DNA of 64,000 nt from JABCYV01 sp963729325 (GCA_963729325.1 CAVSNS010000034.1:1-64000); one strand, 5' to 3'. Counted from the stretch's first letter, positions 17,646-27,007 are shown. Program-made: numbers and translations. Notes: generated from the sequence alone by a model not told the origin.

Positions 17646-18869
17646 CGGTATACGCTGGTCTCGGGGTGGTAATTCCGCCAATCAAACCAGTAATCTTTGA
17701 GGGCGGGCAGTGGCTGCAAGCATTTTCCTTGGGCCGGGCCGGCTGTCGCACAGCCTTGAAAATTCCATTCGCTCCCGAAGGTAGAATCCACCAAGATCCA
17801 GTCACTTCCACTCTTGCGGAACAATTCAATGTCTTGTCCGTCAAGACGGCTCACAAAAGCGCGCACCGATTTGCCGTCAGGCCCAACCACCAGCAGGATG
17901 GGAGTTCCGCCAAGCTGGTCCTGAATCGGCGATTGTGCCAGCACTGCGGACATAGGATAGGCTCGGGTAGCTCCGCCGATTTCCATCCCAATCAAGACAT
18001 CCCGCGACTGTAGCGGAGTTCCGGGGAAGTTGATGACGACCGGCAGTTTGGCCACCTTTGGGTTCCCAGTCGCTTTCGTATTCACCCTGGTATTTGGCCA
18101 CCGGAGCGAGCACCTTTCCCGCGGGCGACTCCTGCTTCCACAGACCGAATGTCAGTTCGTCGCTCAGTACGGAATCGAGTTGTTGGCCCTTGAGAGGGCC
18201 AAAGATGGCCTTGCCGGTGATCTGTTGCCACCAGCTTCCGGTTTCGTCGTCGCGCATCAGGAAATTTTGATTGTTGATTCCCGCCAGGCGGAAATGCAGT
18301 GGCCTTCCGTTCAGTGTTCGTTTCCACACCAGACCGGTGTGACAGAGCGTTCAATAGGTGACGGCGATGGGCATTCCATCCACGACGTCGTTCACCACGT
18401 GGTGATATGCCATTTCGCGAATCGGGTAGGCACGAGCGTCAGTGCCGAAACGAACGGCAATAACCATCTCGGAAGAATCCAACTTTGTGTGATCGGCGGA
18501 TTCGAATCCGAGGGTTGGGACAGGATGGAACATCCACTCGAAATAATCGATCCGTGACATCACGACGGCGCCACAAGCCAGGCATAGGCCTAGCACCAGC
18601 GGTACTCGTTTCCAGACCGAGATGCGAGGCCACAAGACGATAGCCAAAACGATCGCCCCTGCGGTGAACACCGCTGTCCAGAGTGGGGCGTGTTGACGCA
18701 AGGCCATCGCCAAAACCAGTCCACGAGGAGATTGAAACCGGAACGGGCGGATGATGAAAGCCGGAATAAAAAAGAGGCTGAAGCTGGCGGCGACGAGCAG
18801 CGCAAATCCAAGGCTGGGGATCATGCTTCCGCTCTTTGTCTTCACTGCGCTGCTATCGACAGTTCTCAT
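17639..18869 (-). CDS. DUF3179 membrane protein, candidate selenoprotein (in-frame TGA as Sec173); one suspected frameshift
   Basis: The N-terminus has three or four transmembrane helices (IPSLGFALLVAASFSLFF, WTAVFTAGAIVLAIVLW, VPLVLGLCLACGAVVM). A DUF3179 domain follows. Where the family has the CxxC of VTYCxLCxTGLVF, this gene reads VTY-TGA-TLCHTGLVW: TGA 18351-18353 is in frame with both flanking conserved segments (HVVNDVVDGMPIAVTY before, and the GSWWQQITGKAIFGPL region after). A hairpin with loop GGTCT starts nine bases after it. I therefore read the codon as selenocysteine. A separate one-base slip near 18055 (CCCAAAG) moves the frame into the second DUF3179 half (PVVINFPGTPLQSRDV), ending YHPETSVYRH. 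ATG 18869 has GAGG upstream. Biochemical role unknown; a U-x-x-C pair suggests redox chemistry. Confidence 0.78.
18325..18353 (-). promoter_or_regulatory. Candidate bacterial SECIS element with its UGA codon
   Basis: On the minus strand, UGA (18351-18353) is followed by nine bases, then CACACC (18336-18341), loop GGUCU (18331-18335) and GGUGUG (18325-18330). This is a perfect six-pair stem with an apical GG(U). The first loop G is the 16th base after the UGA, at the short end of the distance range known for bacterial SECIS elements. The loop equals the GGUCU of E. coli fdhF. The same bases encode the conserved H-T-G-L-V residues, so part of the match could be coding constraint. Confidence 0.6.
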
Positions 18870-18976
18870 CTTAAGATCCTCTGCCTCCGCAACTCGTGAC
18901 TCGGACGCTCTTCCAGCAGACAGCAAAAATATAGAAAACAGGATCGAACCGCAATAGTTGATTTATATCAGACAAG

Positions 18977-19012
18977 AAAAAAGCCCCGACCCTGCGTACG
19001 CAGGATCGGGGC
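18977..19012 (-). terminator. Intrinsic terminator of the minor pilin operon
   Basis: A 14-bp stem with one mismatch and a 2-base loop (18983-19012, GC-rich GCCCCGA arms) is followed on the minus strand by a run of six T (18977-18982). It lies just after the end of the PilX-like gene. Confidence 0.85.
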
Positions 19013-19026
19013 GCTTGCTCGAGTGC

Positions 19027-21651
19027 TTAGTAAGGACGTGAAGTCCTGACGGAAACTAGTGTTGTCTACGTCGCGGAACATAGGCGTTCCTGGCGGCAGG
19101 TCGCCGGGTTCAGGAACAGCGTGTCGAAAGAATAGTCACGCGTGGGCGGCGAGTACACCGTAGTACAGCACTTGAAGATCCCAGTGGCGTACTGCGCGTA
19201 GTACAAGCTGACCAGCGAGCCTTCGTAGTGGAGCGGCGCTCCCCAAGCCTCGATGTAGCGCAGGAAGTTGTGCACGCCGCCATCGGTTCCATAGTCGTTG
19301 GCTGCGCCCCAGGTAGTCGGCTGCTGAAAGTCGATGTTCTTTCCGGCGGCAACAGCGAGGCGATAGTAGGTCTCGCTTCCGGGGCGGCTGCCGGGGCTGG
19401 TGGGATTATTGAAGCCATTCACGTCGCTCCAGCTATTTGAAAGCACCGTGACCGCGTCCGCAATCACGGCGGCGGCGGCGTGGTTAGCGTCAATCCAACC
19501 GTGGTCGGCCAGGGCGGCATTGTAGTCGCCCAGAATATACACGGGATTCTCCGAGGCGACGGTGAAGCCGCCGGTGTAGCCGGACCTGGTTGGCAAGTTA
19601 CCGCGAGTGCCATTTATCAGCCGGAGCACGTGGCGGGCGCCCGACACCCGGTTTGCTCGGGCGATGGTGACGCAAGCCAGCGCGGAAGAAAGGATTGGGG
19701 CTTGGCGGGGACAACGTTGGTGCTGACCCCAAAGCCATCGCCAATATTGGCTCCCCCCAGTTGTCGAGTAGTCCATTGCCGTCCACGTCCTCGGCACTCT
19801 CCAGCAATCCGTTAGGAGTGCCGGTGGGGTCGGCGGAATTGATCACATCCTCCAACCCGGATTCGCCCGTCTTGGTGGGTGGCACGACGTTGGCGTCAGG
19901 GAGCATGCCCCGACGGTCGGAGAAGTAAAGCACGTAGCCGTTTTGTTTGGCGTTATCCGTCAAGGCGCCATTTCCGCCAAACGTGCCATTCAACCACTGT
20001 CTCAGGTTCCACACGTCCAGCTCAACGGCATTCATCACGCCGTTGGGGGCGCAGCCGGCTTGGCTGGTGTCGCGGACTTCGCCTTCACGCGGATCGTAGA
20101 AATTGATCGGGTACTAGTTGTAGTTGCGAGTTGGCCCCGGTGGCTGGCGAGCGCGCTCACGCCTGCGCCGTTACCGCGAACCGCCAATTGCTGGAAGATG
20201 AGGATTGCCTTGGGGTGTGCGGTGTTGGGCGCGCCAATAGCTGTGTTCGGGATGCTGGTGCCGCGGCCGAATCCAAGGGACAGCCACTCTGCCGTCACTG
20301 GTAGCCACGTGCCGTCTGCCTTCTGGATCTCCACTCTGAGCCAGCCGTCAACCAAGGGCCACTCGGTTGCACCAGTGGGGCATACAAATTGTTCCCATAG
20401 ATGTGAAGCGGAGCGACAAAGTTGGGGTCAGAGGTTGTTTTGGCCTCGCCGAAGTAGCTCGTGCCCACTACCTGTCACGGCGATACCGGCTTGCGCGGTG
20501 CCAGCGCTGCCATGTCCGCGGTACGGTAGGCCGGAGAGCAAATGGGATTCGAGACTAGCCAGTTGGATATCCTGAGCGTCGATTTTAGTGACGTCGCCAT
20601 TATGGTTCTCGGCCGGATCGTCGCTGATCTGAACCCGGATCTGGGCCTGGTTAAATAGTCTCGAGGAAGATAAAGTCGAGCCCAGGACCTCGCCCGGCGC
20701 CGGGACGGCGAATGATTTGTACCGGGCCTACGCCAGCGCCCACAAAAGGCAGCGACAAAATATTGGCTCCCGCGCTGCCATTGAGCAGGTAGCCGTGATA
20801 GTTGCTCACGGTCGTGTTCCAGCCATTGGGGGTCGGGACGGCGGTGTTGGTCGCGCTGGTGGGGCCTGCCACCTTGCTGCCTTCGTCAATTCCAGGTTGA
20901 GGCAACTGGGCCCGGGAGCGGCGACGTCACAACCGGCCGGGGCGCTCGGAATATAGACCGAGCCCGTGTAGTTGACGGCGGTGGGGTAGCCATTGGCCAA
21001 CTGCTCACGAATCACTTCACCTGCCGCGGCAACTTTGTCGTGCATGGTGAGGGTGGCCTCCACTCGGCGATGAAGAGGTTGCCATTGGCGTGGACTCGAC
21101 CGGCGAAATCAAAGGCGGGACCAGGGAAGTAGCTGAAGATCGCCATCAGAGAAGACACCAAACTGGAAAACTGGGATCAAAGCGACTTCGACGGTACGAA
21201 CCATGCGCACTTCATCGCCCAGCGGCCGCTGCGCGGTCACAGCAAGGGTTATAGGAATGATCTGGGCAATCAGACCTTGGTTATTGCCGGAGGAGATGGT
21301 GTTGGTCGTGCTCTTATAGCTGCCATCCGGATTGGTGCCGTTCGTGGGGGTGAGGGTGTACTCCGTATAGGCGACGCCAGGAATGGTCGGAGGAAAAGCT
21401 TGCAATGCCCCGATGTTGCCCGCGTTGGGCGCCTGGCTGGAGGAGAACAGGTTGGCCAGGTCGGCGGTCATCTTTTCCATGCCGCCCTCGGCGGCGTGGT
21501 AGGCCAGACCATTTTCCAGGTCGTTGCCGCCCACGCGAGCCTCGGTATTTACCATGTACATCAGCCCCAGTGCGACCCCAGACAACAGCAGTAGCAGCAG
21601 CAGGGTTGCAATCAGGGTAAATCCTTGTGAATGATGTTGTTTAGCATCCAT
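19027..21651 (-). CDS. PilX-like minor pilin with very long C-terminal domain; many suspected frameshifts
   Basis: The N-terminus is a class III signal and pilin helix (HHSQGFTLIATLLLLLLLSG, with Thr at the usual Glu5-adjacent position), followed by TEARVGGNDLENGLAYHAAEGGMEKM as in PilX proteins. Conserved-looking segments then continue for about 2.6 kb across at least eight frame changes (for example near 21130, 21075, 20880, 20690, 20040 and 19640). Together they predict roughly 870 residues, against about 200 for classical PilX. A DVDGNGLLDNWGEP segment resembles an EF-hand/dockerin-type calcium loop. ATG 21651 has GAGGAGA upstream. The end is set at the TAA of 19027-19029, inferred from the FRDVDNTSFRQDFTS segment just before it. 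It is last in fimT-pilV-pilW-pilX order, and a terminator follows. Confidence 0.6.
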
Positions 21652-21681
21652 AATTGCTGGTCTCCTCAATCTCTTCCATCC

Positions 21682-22797
21682 TTACTGGTAACGATTGCGA
21701 AAACTCATGTCACGCACGCTAACCGAAGTCGACAGGTCCATACCTTGGAACCCCGGTCTCCCTTTCATCTGGCTGCGGGCGGACATGCTGGCAATGTTGA
21801 CTTTACGAATCTGACTGGGGGCGTAGCCTGCGCCGACGATATCTTTTATGTTGGAGGTGTCGATGCTCGCGCTGTTGATGACGTCATAGGTGAACTGCAG
21901 ATCAGCGATGTTCTCTGCGACAGGCGTGGGAGTCTGGCCATTCACCTGGCGCATGAGGCGAGGGGGCAGGTCGTCCGCCGTGTAGCGAATTCCGTCCGGC
22001 CCGGGGTTAAGATCCATGTAGTAGGTGATCACCAGAATCCGGACAGCAGGAACAACGATCGTACTCGGTGGCCCCGGTGGGGCTGGGGTGCTGATAGCGT
22101 TCATGTTGCCGCTCGTCGCAGTACTCTGATTGATGTGCAGAGCATCCAAGTCCGCGAAAGACAACGTAGTGGCGGTAACCCCGGTTACCTCTGCGACGGC
22201 CGTACCGCCGTTGGTCACCATGATCAAATCACCGACCTTGATTCCGATCGCGGGATCGTTAAGAGCGGGAACGCTCGGACCGGGAGTGATTTGGGCCAGG
22301 GTAATGCTGTTGCCCGCGGGCCCAAACGCCGTCACTTTGTATTGATTAATGGAAGCAGTGGTATCCGCGTAAGCGATGGTGATAACGTCCGTATTCGCGC
22401 CGCCAGCACTGAGCGGTATGCCCGCTCCAGGGCTAGGAACTATTCCGTCGAGATGTTGGCTGGGATAGGCGATGCCCGCCGGCGCGGTGCCTGCGACGTA
22501 ACACTTCGTTTGATCGCAACCATAGATTGGGTTAGTGGGGCCGCCAATGGGCAATTGCACTCCGCCAGTAGGAAGACCGGCGCCGGCCAGGCTGATGTCT
22601 TGAGACAATAGGCCGACTGCTGCCCGGCCGTTCTGCTGCATCTCCGCCCGCTGGCTGACCACGTAGGTCGCATTCAGGGCTTGCGTGAACAGTTCCGTCG
22701 CGGAGGCAATCAGAATGAGCCCTGCTGCCATGGCGATCATCAATTCCACCAAGGTAAAACCGCGAGTCTGCATGGTTCGTGTACGTCGCATATTCAC
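21682..22797 (-). CDS. PilW-like minor pilin
   Basis: This 371-residue protein has a prepilin N-terminus (RGFTLVELMIAMAAGLILIASA, cleavage after Gly, Glu at +5) and the PilW signature QRAEMQQNGRAAVGLLSQDISLAGAG. The mature part is beta-rich and long, with one PGPDGIRYTADD motif that also occurs twice in the neighbouring PilV-like protein. Minor pilins prime pilus assembly in the inner membrane and may present the pilus tip. It is intact. It sits between pilV-like and pilX-like genes with short spacers, so it is one operon. Confidence 0.88.
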   Translation of the reverse strand: MNMRRTRTMQTRGFTLVELMIAMAAGLILIASATELFTQALNATYVVSQRAEMQQNGRAAVGLLSQDISLAGAGLPTGGVQLPIGGPTNPIYGCDQTKCYVAGTAPAGIAYPSQHLDGIVPSPGAGIPLSAGGANTDVITIAYADTTASINQYKVTAFGPAGNSITLAQITPGPSVPALNDPAIGIKVGDLIMVTNGGTAVAEVTGVTATTLSFADLDALHINQSTATSGNMNAISTPAPPGPPSTIVVPAVRILVITYYMDLNPGPDGIRYTADDLPPRLMRQVNGQTPTPVAENIADLQFTYDVINSASIDTSNIKDIVGAGYAPSQIRKVNIASMSARSQMKGRPGFQGMDLSTSVSVRDMSFRNRYQ

Positions 22798-22806
22798 CCT
22801 TAGTCT

Positions 22807-23406
22807 CTACCGGTATTGCGAAATGTAAGCAGTCATCACGTAATTCTTTGGGGCTTTGTTGCCTGTACTCGCGTTGTACTGCACAGTGATCGTGACCGAG
22901 CGAAGAGAGGAATATTGGTTTCCGCTAGCGTCGTTCAGGGGCCCGATTACGATTTGCCGCGAGTAGTTGTTGAGCGGCCAGAACACGTCATCGGCGGTTC
23001 CAAGAATGCCATCAGGGCCCGGGCTGATCAGACACTTGCTGGGTCCCGGACAAAGTGGGTTGGCATTTAAATCGTCCGCCGTGCCTTCCAAGCCATCCGG
23101 TCCCGGATCCAAGATCTGATTGAAGCCATCTACAAAGATGCCGCCGTTCGCCACGTTCTGGATTTGACTCCATTGGATCTGTGCAGTGTCACGTGCTGTA
23201 AAGATGCTCTCCAGGGTCTGCGATGCCAATTGCTTGGCAATCATGTCTTCCTGAGCAGTCTGAGTGGAAGCCAACGACAAGCCAAAAACAGCCAGCATGG
23301 AGACGAGGCCAACCGTCAGAACTACGGTCGAGATCATGACCTCAATCAAGGTGAAGCCTTGCTCCGCTGTGCGAGCCGCCGAACTACGCCGAAATTTGTT
23401 TGCCAT
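22807..23406 (-). CDS. PilV-like minor pilin
   Basis: This product of about 199 residues begins MANKFRRSS. Its prepilin motif is EQGFTLIEVMISTVVLTVGLVSMLAVFG, processed by prepilin peptidase before Phe. The mature domain includes two copies of a PGPDGxxGTADD motif (LDPGPDGLEGTADD and ISPGPDGILGTADD) and two cysteines that may form a disulfide. ATG 23406 lies two bases from the fimT-like stop, which supports translational coupling and this start rather than one 19 codons upstream. It is part of the minor pilin operon. Confidence 0.88.
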   Translation of the reverse strand: MANKFRRSSAARTAEQGFTLIEVMISTVVLTVGLVSMLAVFGLSLASTQTAQEDMIAKQLASQTLESIFTARDTAQIQWSQIQNVANGGIFVDGFNQILDPGPDGLEGTADDLNANPLCPGPSKCLISPGPDGILGTADDVFWPLNNYSRQIVIGPLNDASGNQYSSLRSVTITVQYNASTGNKAPKNYVMTAYISQYR

Positions 23407-23408
23407 GA

Positions 23409-24023
23409 TCAATTGGCCTGCCATTGTGATGTCCCAGAGGTCGTATTTTTGTATAGCCGCCACCCGCGCATGCGTCCCGTCAGGCCATACAGCGTGATAG
23501 CGCGCGAACTGTAAAGGTCACCCGGATGCGCCAAGTAGACGACGCCATTGTTAACGTTGCCGGCCAGATCGTAGGCTCCGCCGTCCGGCGTGAAGTAGAC
23601 CGTGGCGCCTCCGCCTCCGCTACCCTGATCGAAGTCAAGCGGTGAGATGGCGGTTCCGAAACCGTCCGGAGTAGTCGTTGCCGTGGTTGGAATCCCTGGC
23701 TCGGTGTCGAAATTGACGTCGTATGGGAGTTGGAACGTATTAAGCAACACAGGAGGTGGCAGTGCCGGTGAGCCCTGATCCTGGCGCCATACCTGAATGG
23801 TTTGTGGCAGGGCAAAGGTCACGAAGTACGTCTTACGATTGTCGACGGCTAACTGTCTCGTATTTCGCATTGTCTCCAAGGTCAGGTTGTAGGCCGTCGT
23901 CACGCGACCGTCCCTCAGCGCCCCCTGGATGCTCATGATCGCGAATGCGCTTATTACAAACGAAATGCTCAAAACGATAAGCAGCTCAATCAGAGTGAAG
24001 CCACGGCTCTTGCTGGATAGCAT
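23409..24023 (-). CDS. GspH/FimT-type pseudopilin
   Basis: The first gene of the minor pilin operon encodes a FimT/GspH-like pseudopilin of about 204 residues. The prepilin motif is SRGFTLIELLIVLSISFVISAFAIMS; the family segment NLTLETMRNTRQLAVDNRKTYFVTF follows. A Gly-rich loop (DQGSGGGGATVYFTPDGG) sits in the C-terminal domain, near the FTPDGGA strand typical of GspH. ATG 24023 places the signal at the right distance; ATG 24089 is in frame but extends it unnecessarily. The reading frame is intact. Confidence 0.87.
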   Translation of the reverse strand: MLSSKSRGFTLIELLIVLSISFVISAFAIMSIQGALRDGRVTTAYNLTLETMRNTRQLAVDNRKTYFVTFALPQTIQVWRQDQGSPALPPPVLLNTFQLPYDVNFDTEPGIPTTATTTPDGFGTAISPLDFDQGSGGGGATVYFTPDGGAYDLAGNVNNGVVYLAHPGDLYSSRAITLYGLTGRMRGWRLYKNTTSGTSQWQAN

Positions 24024-24334
24024 GTGCCCTTTCTGGGGATAACTTCTGCCGCCATCGAGTTGATGAAAAGAGTTCATGAAGAATTCCACTCTGCCATCGC
24101 CCCGGGGGTGAGCTAGGCTTCCTAACCGCAGATCAGAGGGAGGTTCTACGTCAATCGGCGGGCCTGCGGTCTGCCCGCATCAACGCTCATCGTATGGAGT
24201 GGGTGGGGGGGCGTCAAAGCACCAAAGTAGGAGATTGCAGCGTTGGACCTACGTAACGTAATCGAGGGAAATAACTCTGGTCACTTTGGCACTTCGGCGA
24301 CGGGAAGCAGCTCGGGCGGTTCTTCCGGCGAATT
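24024..24334. other. Upstream region of the minor pilin operon, no gene seen
   Basis: These ~310 bases lie between the first pilin gene and the B-box-like gene, both on the minus strand. They contain a short G-rich tract near 24200-24217 (GGGTGGGGGGGCG) but no coding sequence or clear hairpin. The promoter for the minor pilin operon should lie here. Confidence 0.4.
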
Positions 24335-24763
24335 TCAAGCGCCACGTTTCGCGGCCATACTTTTGCCCGATTTCTTGGCCGGCTTGCGCGGTGGTGGCAC
24401 ATAGGCGCACGAGCGTGAGTCATAGTGCTCCGCCAAGCATGCGGGGCACAACTGAAGTTGGTGCACACGACACTGAATCACAGGGGTTTCGCTGGCACAT
24501 AGCTCACAACCACCACGAGCCCGCCGGTTCGAGGATTTGCTTTCGTTCCCCGGGGTCCCCCCTGCCTCTTTGGATTGCAACGCTCGGGCCTTCGAATAGA
24601 TTCCCACAGCGGCCAAAAACGCGCCGATCGACAACAGGGATGCGCCTAAACCCAATAGAGAGGCATCGTGATGATCGCCCAGAGCAGCGGGGAGGACACA
24701 AATTCCGCAAAGCACCGCCAACGCCCCCGCCGCGATGATCCAGTTGCCAGCCCGTGACGTCAT
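24335..24763 (-). CDS. Small two-helix membrane protein with B-box-like zinc finger
   Basis: Two transmembrane helices (NWIIAAGALAVLCGICVLP and SLLSIGAFLAAVGIYSKARA) are followed by a basic linker and a Cys/His cluster: CELCASE, CRVHQLQLCPACLAEHYD, then SC. This matches the spacing of a B-box zinc finger. A Pro/Lys-rich tail ends the 142-residue protein. B-box fingers usually bind protein partners; the partner here is unknown. ATG 24763 has AAGGAA upstream. Confidence 0.65.
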   Translation of the reverse strand: MTSRAGNWIIAAGALAVLCGICVLPAALGDHHDASLLGLGASLLSIGAFLAAVGIYSKARALQSKEAGGTPGNESKSSNRRARGGCELCASETPVIQCRVHQLQLCPACLAEHYDSRSCAYVPPPRKPAKKSGKSMAAKRGA

Positions 24764-24954
24764 GCTTAATTCCTTACGGCTACGGCCAAGATTTTGTTAC
24801 CAGGAACCCACTCGTAACCGCCAAACCCAACCATATCCCGTTGTCAGGTTGATCTCCAGATGACGAAAGTCACTCTGACATCTCACTGCGATTTTCCCAG
24901 CGATGACCGTGGTAACTTGTCGCAGCTTACTCGGAGACCTAACATGCTGCGAGT

Positions 24955-26031
24955 ATGGCGCTTAGATCGCTTGTGGTGTGTGCGGACGCAAAAGCAGTTC
25001 AGGTCCTTGGTCAGCTTCTTTCCGAGTTGAGCATCGGGGCCGAGCACTGTGGCGAGGCGCAGCTGGCTGCGTCCCGTGTGCTTGCGCAGCCTTTTGACGC
25101 GATTCTGGTCGACTGCCAGGATCAACAGGCGGCACTCGAATTAATCTCTGCGGCGCGTTCCACTCCCATTAACCGGAGCTCTCTTATCATCGCTATCGTG
25201 GACACACGAGATCAAGTGCGTGACGTCTTTGCCAAAGGCGCCAACTTCGTCTTATATAAACCGATCACGGCGGAGCGCGCGGGCAGCAGTCTGCGAGCCG
25301 CCCGGAGCCTGATGCGGCGGGAAAAGCGCGGCAAGGAGCGGGTTTCTGTGCACGCTCAGGCTTCCATTGCCTACGCTAACACTGAAGATGTTGCTGCTAT
25401 CTTGCTGGACTTGAGTGAAGACGGCCTGGCGTTACAGTCAGAGCGCAAGCTGCCGCCTCGTTGCAAGGTGTATTTCCAGTTCACGTTGCCGGGAAAAACG
25501 CCCGCGGTTCGCCTCTCTGGCGAGGTAGTCTGGCAGGATGCTACCGGGCGCGTCGGCATCCGTTTTGCCGATGTGCCACAGGCTTCACGCCGGATACTGA
25601 GCCAGTGGATCAAAACCAACTTGTCCCAACAGGTGAAAGTTGACCCAAGCCTGCCTCCCGTTTCACAGCAGCCCGCGACACGGGCCAATGCCGGATTTGG
25701 TTTGTTGTCCGCGTCCTCCTCCAACCGCAGAGAGAAATCTCGTTATGCCTGCCGGTTGGGCGCCGACATTTACCGCGCAGGGGAGAAAGTTCCTCACCGT
25801 TGTACGCTAAGCGACATCAGTACCGGCGGCTGCTATGTGGAGTCGCCAGCGCCGTTTCTGGCCGGCACCACCGTCCAAATTGTAGTGCGCACGCTCGAGA
25901 TGAAAGTGCAAGTGTTAGGGACAGTGCTAGCGACGCATCCGGGCTTTGGCATGGGAGTGGAGTTCAGTTTGAGAAGCCCGTATGAACGCGAGCAGGTTCA
26001 ACAACTGATTGCTTGCCAGGTAGAGGTGTAA
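24955..26031 (+). CDS. Response-regulator-like protein with two PilZ domains
   Basis: This 358-residue protein has a REC-like domain (residues 1-115) with a candidate phospho-acceptor Asp in ILVDCQD and the conserved Lys in LYKP. Two PilZ domains follow. The first (about 125-225) has an RREKRGKERV start and DLSEDGLAL. The second (about 255-355) has RREKSRYACR and DISTGGCYVES, a good match to the RxxxR and D/NxSxxG cyclic-di-GMP-binding motifs. The first PilZ matches the binding motifs less well and may be structural. Two pilus loci lie in this window, so control of pilus function is a reasonable inference, but the gene stands alone here. Confidence 0.82.
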   Translation: MALRSLVVCADAKAVQVLGQLLSELSIGAEHCGEAQLAASRVLAQPFDAILVDCQDQQAALELISAARSTPINRSSLIIAIVDTRDQVRDVFAKGANFVLYKPITAERAGSSLRAARSLMRREKRGKERVSVHAQASIAYANTEDVAAILLDLSEDGLALQSERKLPPRCKVYFQFTLPGKTPAVRLSGEVVWQDATGRVGIRFADVPQASRRILSQWIKTNLSQQVKVDPSLPPVSQQPATRANAGFGLLSASSSNRREKSRYACRLGADIYRAGEKVPHRCTLSDISTGGCYVESPAPFLAGTTVQIVVRTLEMKVQVLGTVLATHPGFGMGVEFSLRSPYEREQVQQLIACQVEV

Positions 26032-26041
26032 ACCATCGGCG

Positions 26042-27007
26042 TTAGCGCTGCGCGGATAGTGTCTTCGCTTCTGCAGCTTTCTGGAAATAATCTAGCGACA
26101 GCCGCAGCCCGGTCTCGAGATCAATCTTTGGTTCCCATCCCAGCAGGGTTCTGGCCTTAGTAATGTCAGGCCGCCGCTGCTTAGGATCATCTTGCGGCAG
26201 CAGCTCATATCGTATTTTACTCTTCGATTCGGTCACCGCCAGCACACGCTTCGCGCATTCCAGAATAGTGAACTCCGTCGGATTCCCAATGTTAACCGGC
26301 AGATGCTCCGAGGATTTCGCCAAGCGCAACAAGCCTTCGATTTCGTCGCTGACGTAGCAAAAACTACGAGTCTGGCTGCCATCGCCATAGACAGTCAGGT
26401 CCTCACCGCGGAGCGCTTGCTTCATAAAATTGGGGATGACGCGACCATCATTAAGCTGCATGCGCGGCCCATAAGTGTTAAAGATACGCGCAATGCGCGT
26501 GTCCACTTTATGAGTACGGTAATAAGCCATGGTTGTGGCCTCGGTAAAGCGCTTGGCCTCGTCGTAAACCGAACGCGGTCCAATCGGATTCACGTGGCCC
26601 CAATAAGTTTCTTTTTGCGGATGCTCCAGAGGGTCGCCGTAGCACTCCGAGGTAGAGGAGACGAGATATTTTGCGTTGTATTTCCGCGCCACGTCGAGCG
26701 CATGAAAAGTGCCCAGCGAACCAACTTTCAGGGTCGCAATTCCGTGCGCCATATAATCCACGGGGCTGGCAGGACAGGCGAAGTGAAACACATAATGCAC
26801 CTCGCCACAGTCAAAAGGTTGGTTGATATCAAGCCGTCGAAATTCGAAGCGAGCATCGTTGCGCAAGTGGTCCAGGTTGGAAGCTTTTCCAGTGAGCAAA
26901 TTATCGATCGCGATAACGTTGTGGCCTTCGGCCAACAAGGCATCGCACAAGTGCGAACCGAGGAATCCGGCTCCTCCGGTCACCAGGGCACGTCGCGGAT
27001 CGGTCAT
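26042..27007 (-). CDS. uxs: UDP-glucuronate decarboxylase (UDP-xylose synthase), SDR family
   Basis: This extended short-chain dehydrogenase has the NAD motif TGGAGFLGSHLCDALL at the N-terminus, the SSTSECYGDP segment and the catalytic Tyr-Lys in SVYDEAKRFTE. RIFNTYGPRM and QTRSFCYVSDEIEGLL are hallmarks of the UXS/UDP-glucuronate decarboxylase branch. It would convert UDP-glucuronate to UDP-xylose. The ATG overlaps the TGA of the UDP-glucose dehydrogenase gene (ATGA), so the two enzymes are translated together and form a consecutive pathway: UDP-glucose to UDP-glucuronate to UDP-xylose. At 321 residues it is of normal length and intact. Confidence 0.93.
   Translation of the reverse strand: MTDPRRALVTGGAGFLGSHLCDALLAEGHNVIAIDNLLTGKASNLDHLRNDARFEFRRLDINQPFDCGEVHYVFHFACPASPVDYMAHGIATLKVGSLGTFHALDVARKYNAKYLVSSTSECYGDPLEHPQKETYWGHVNPIGPRSVYDEAKRFTEATTMAYYRTHKVDTRIARIFNTYGPRMQLNDGRVIPNFMKQALRGEDLTVYGDGSQTRSFCYVSDEIEGLLRLAKSSEHLPVNIGNPTEFTILECAKRVLAVTESKSKIRYELLPQDDPKQRRPDITKARTLLGWEPKIDLETGLRLSLDYFQKAAEAKTLSAQR

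Noticed and set aside
21631..22611. 326-codon plus-strand frame
   Set aside because: It is antisense to the PilW-like gene, which has a prepilin signal and an intact frame.
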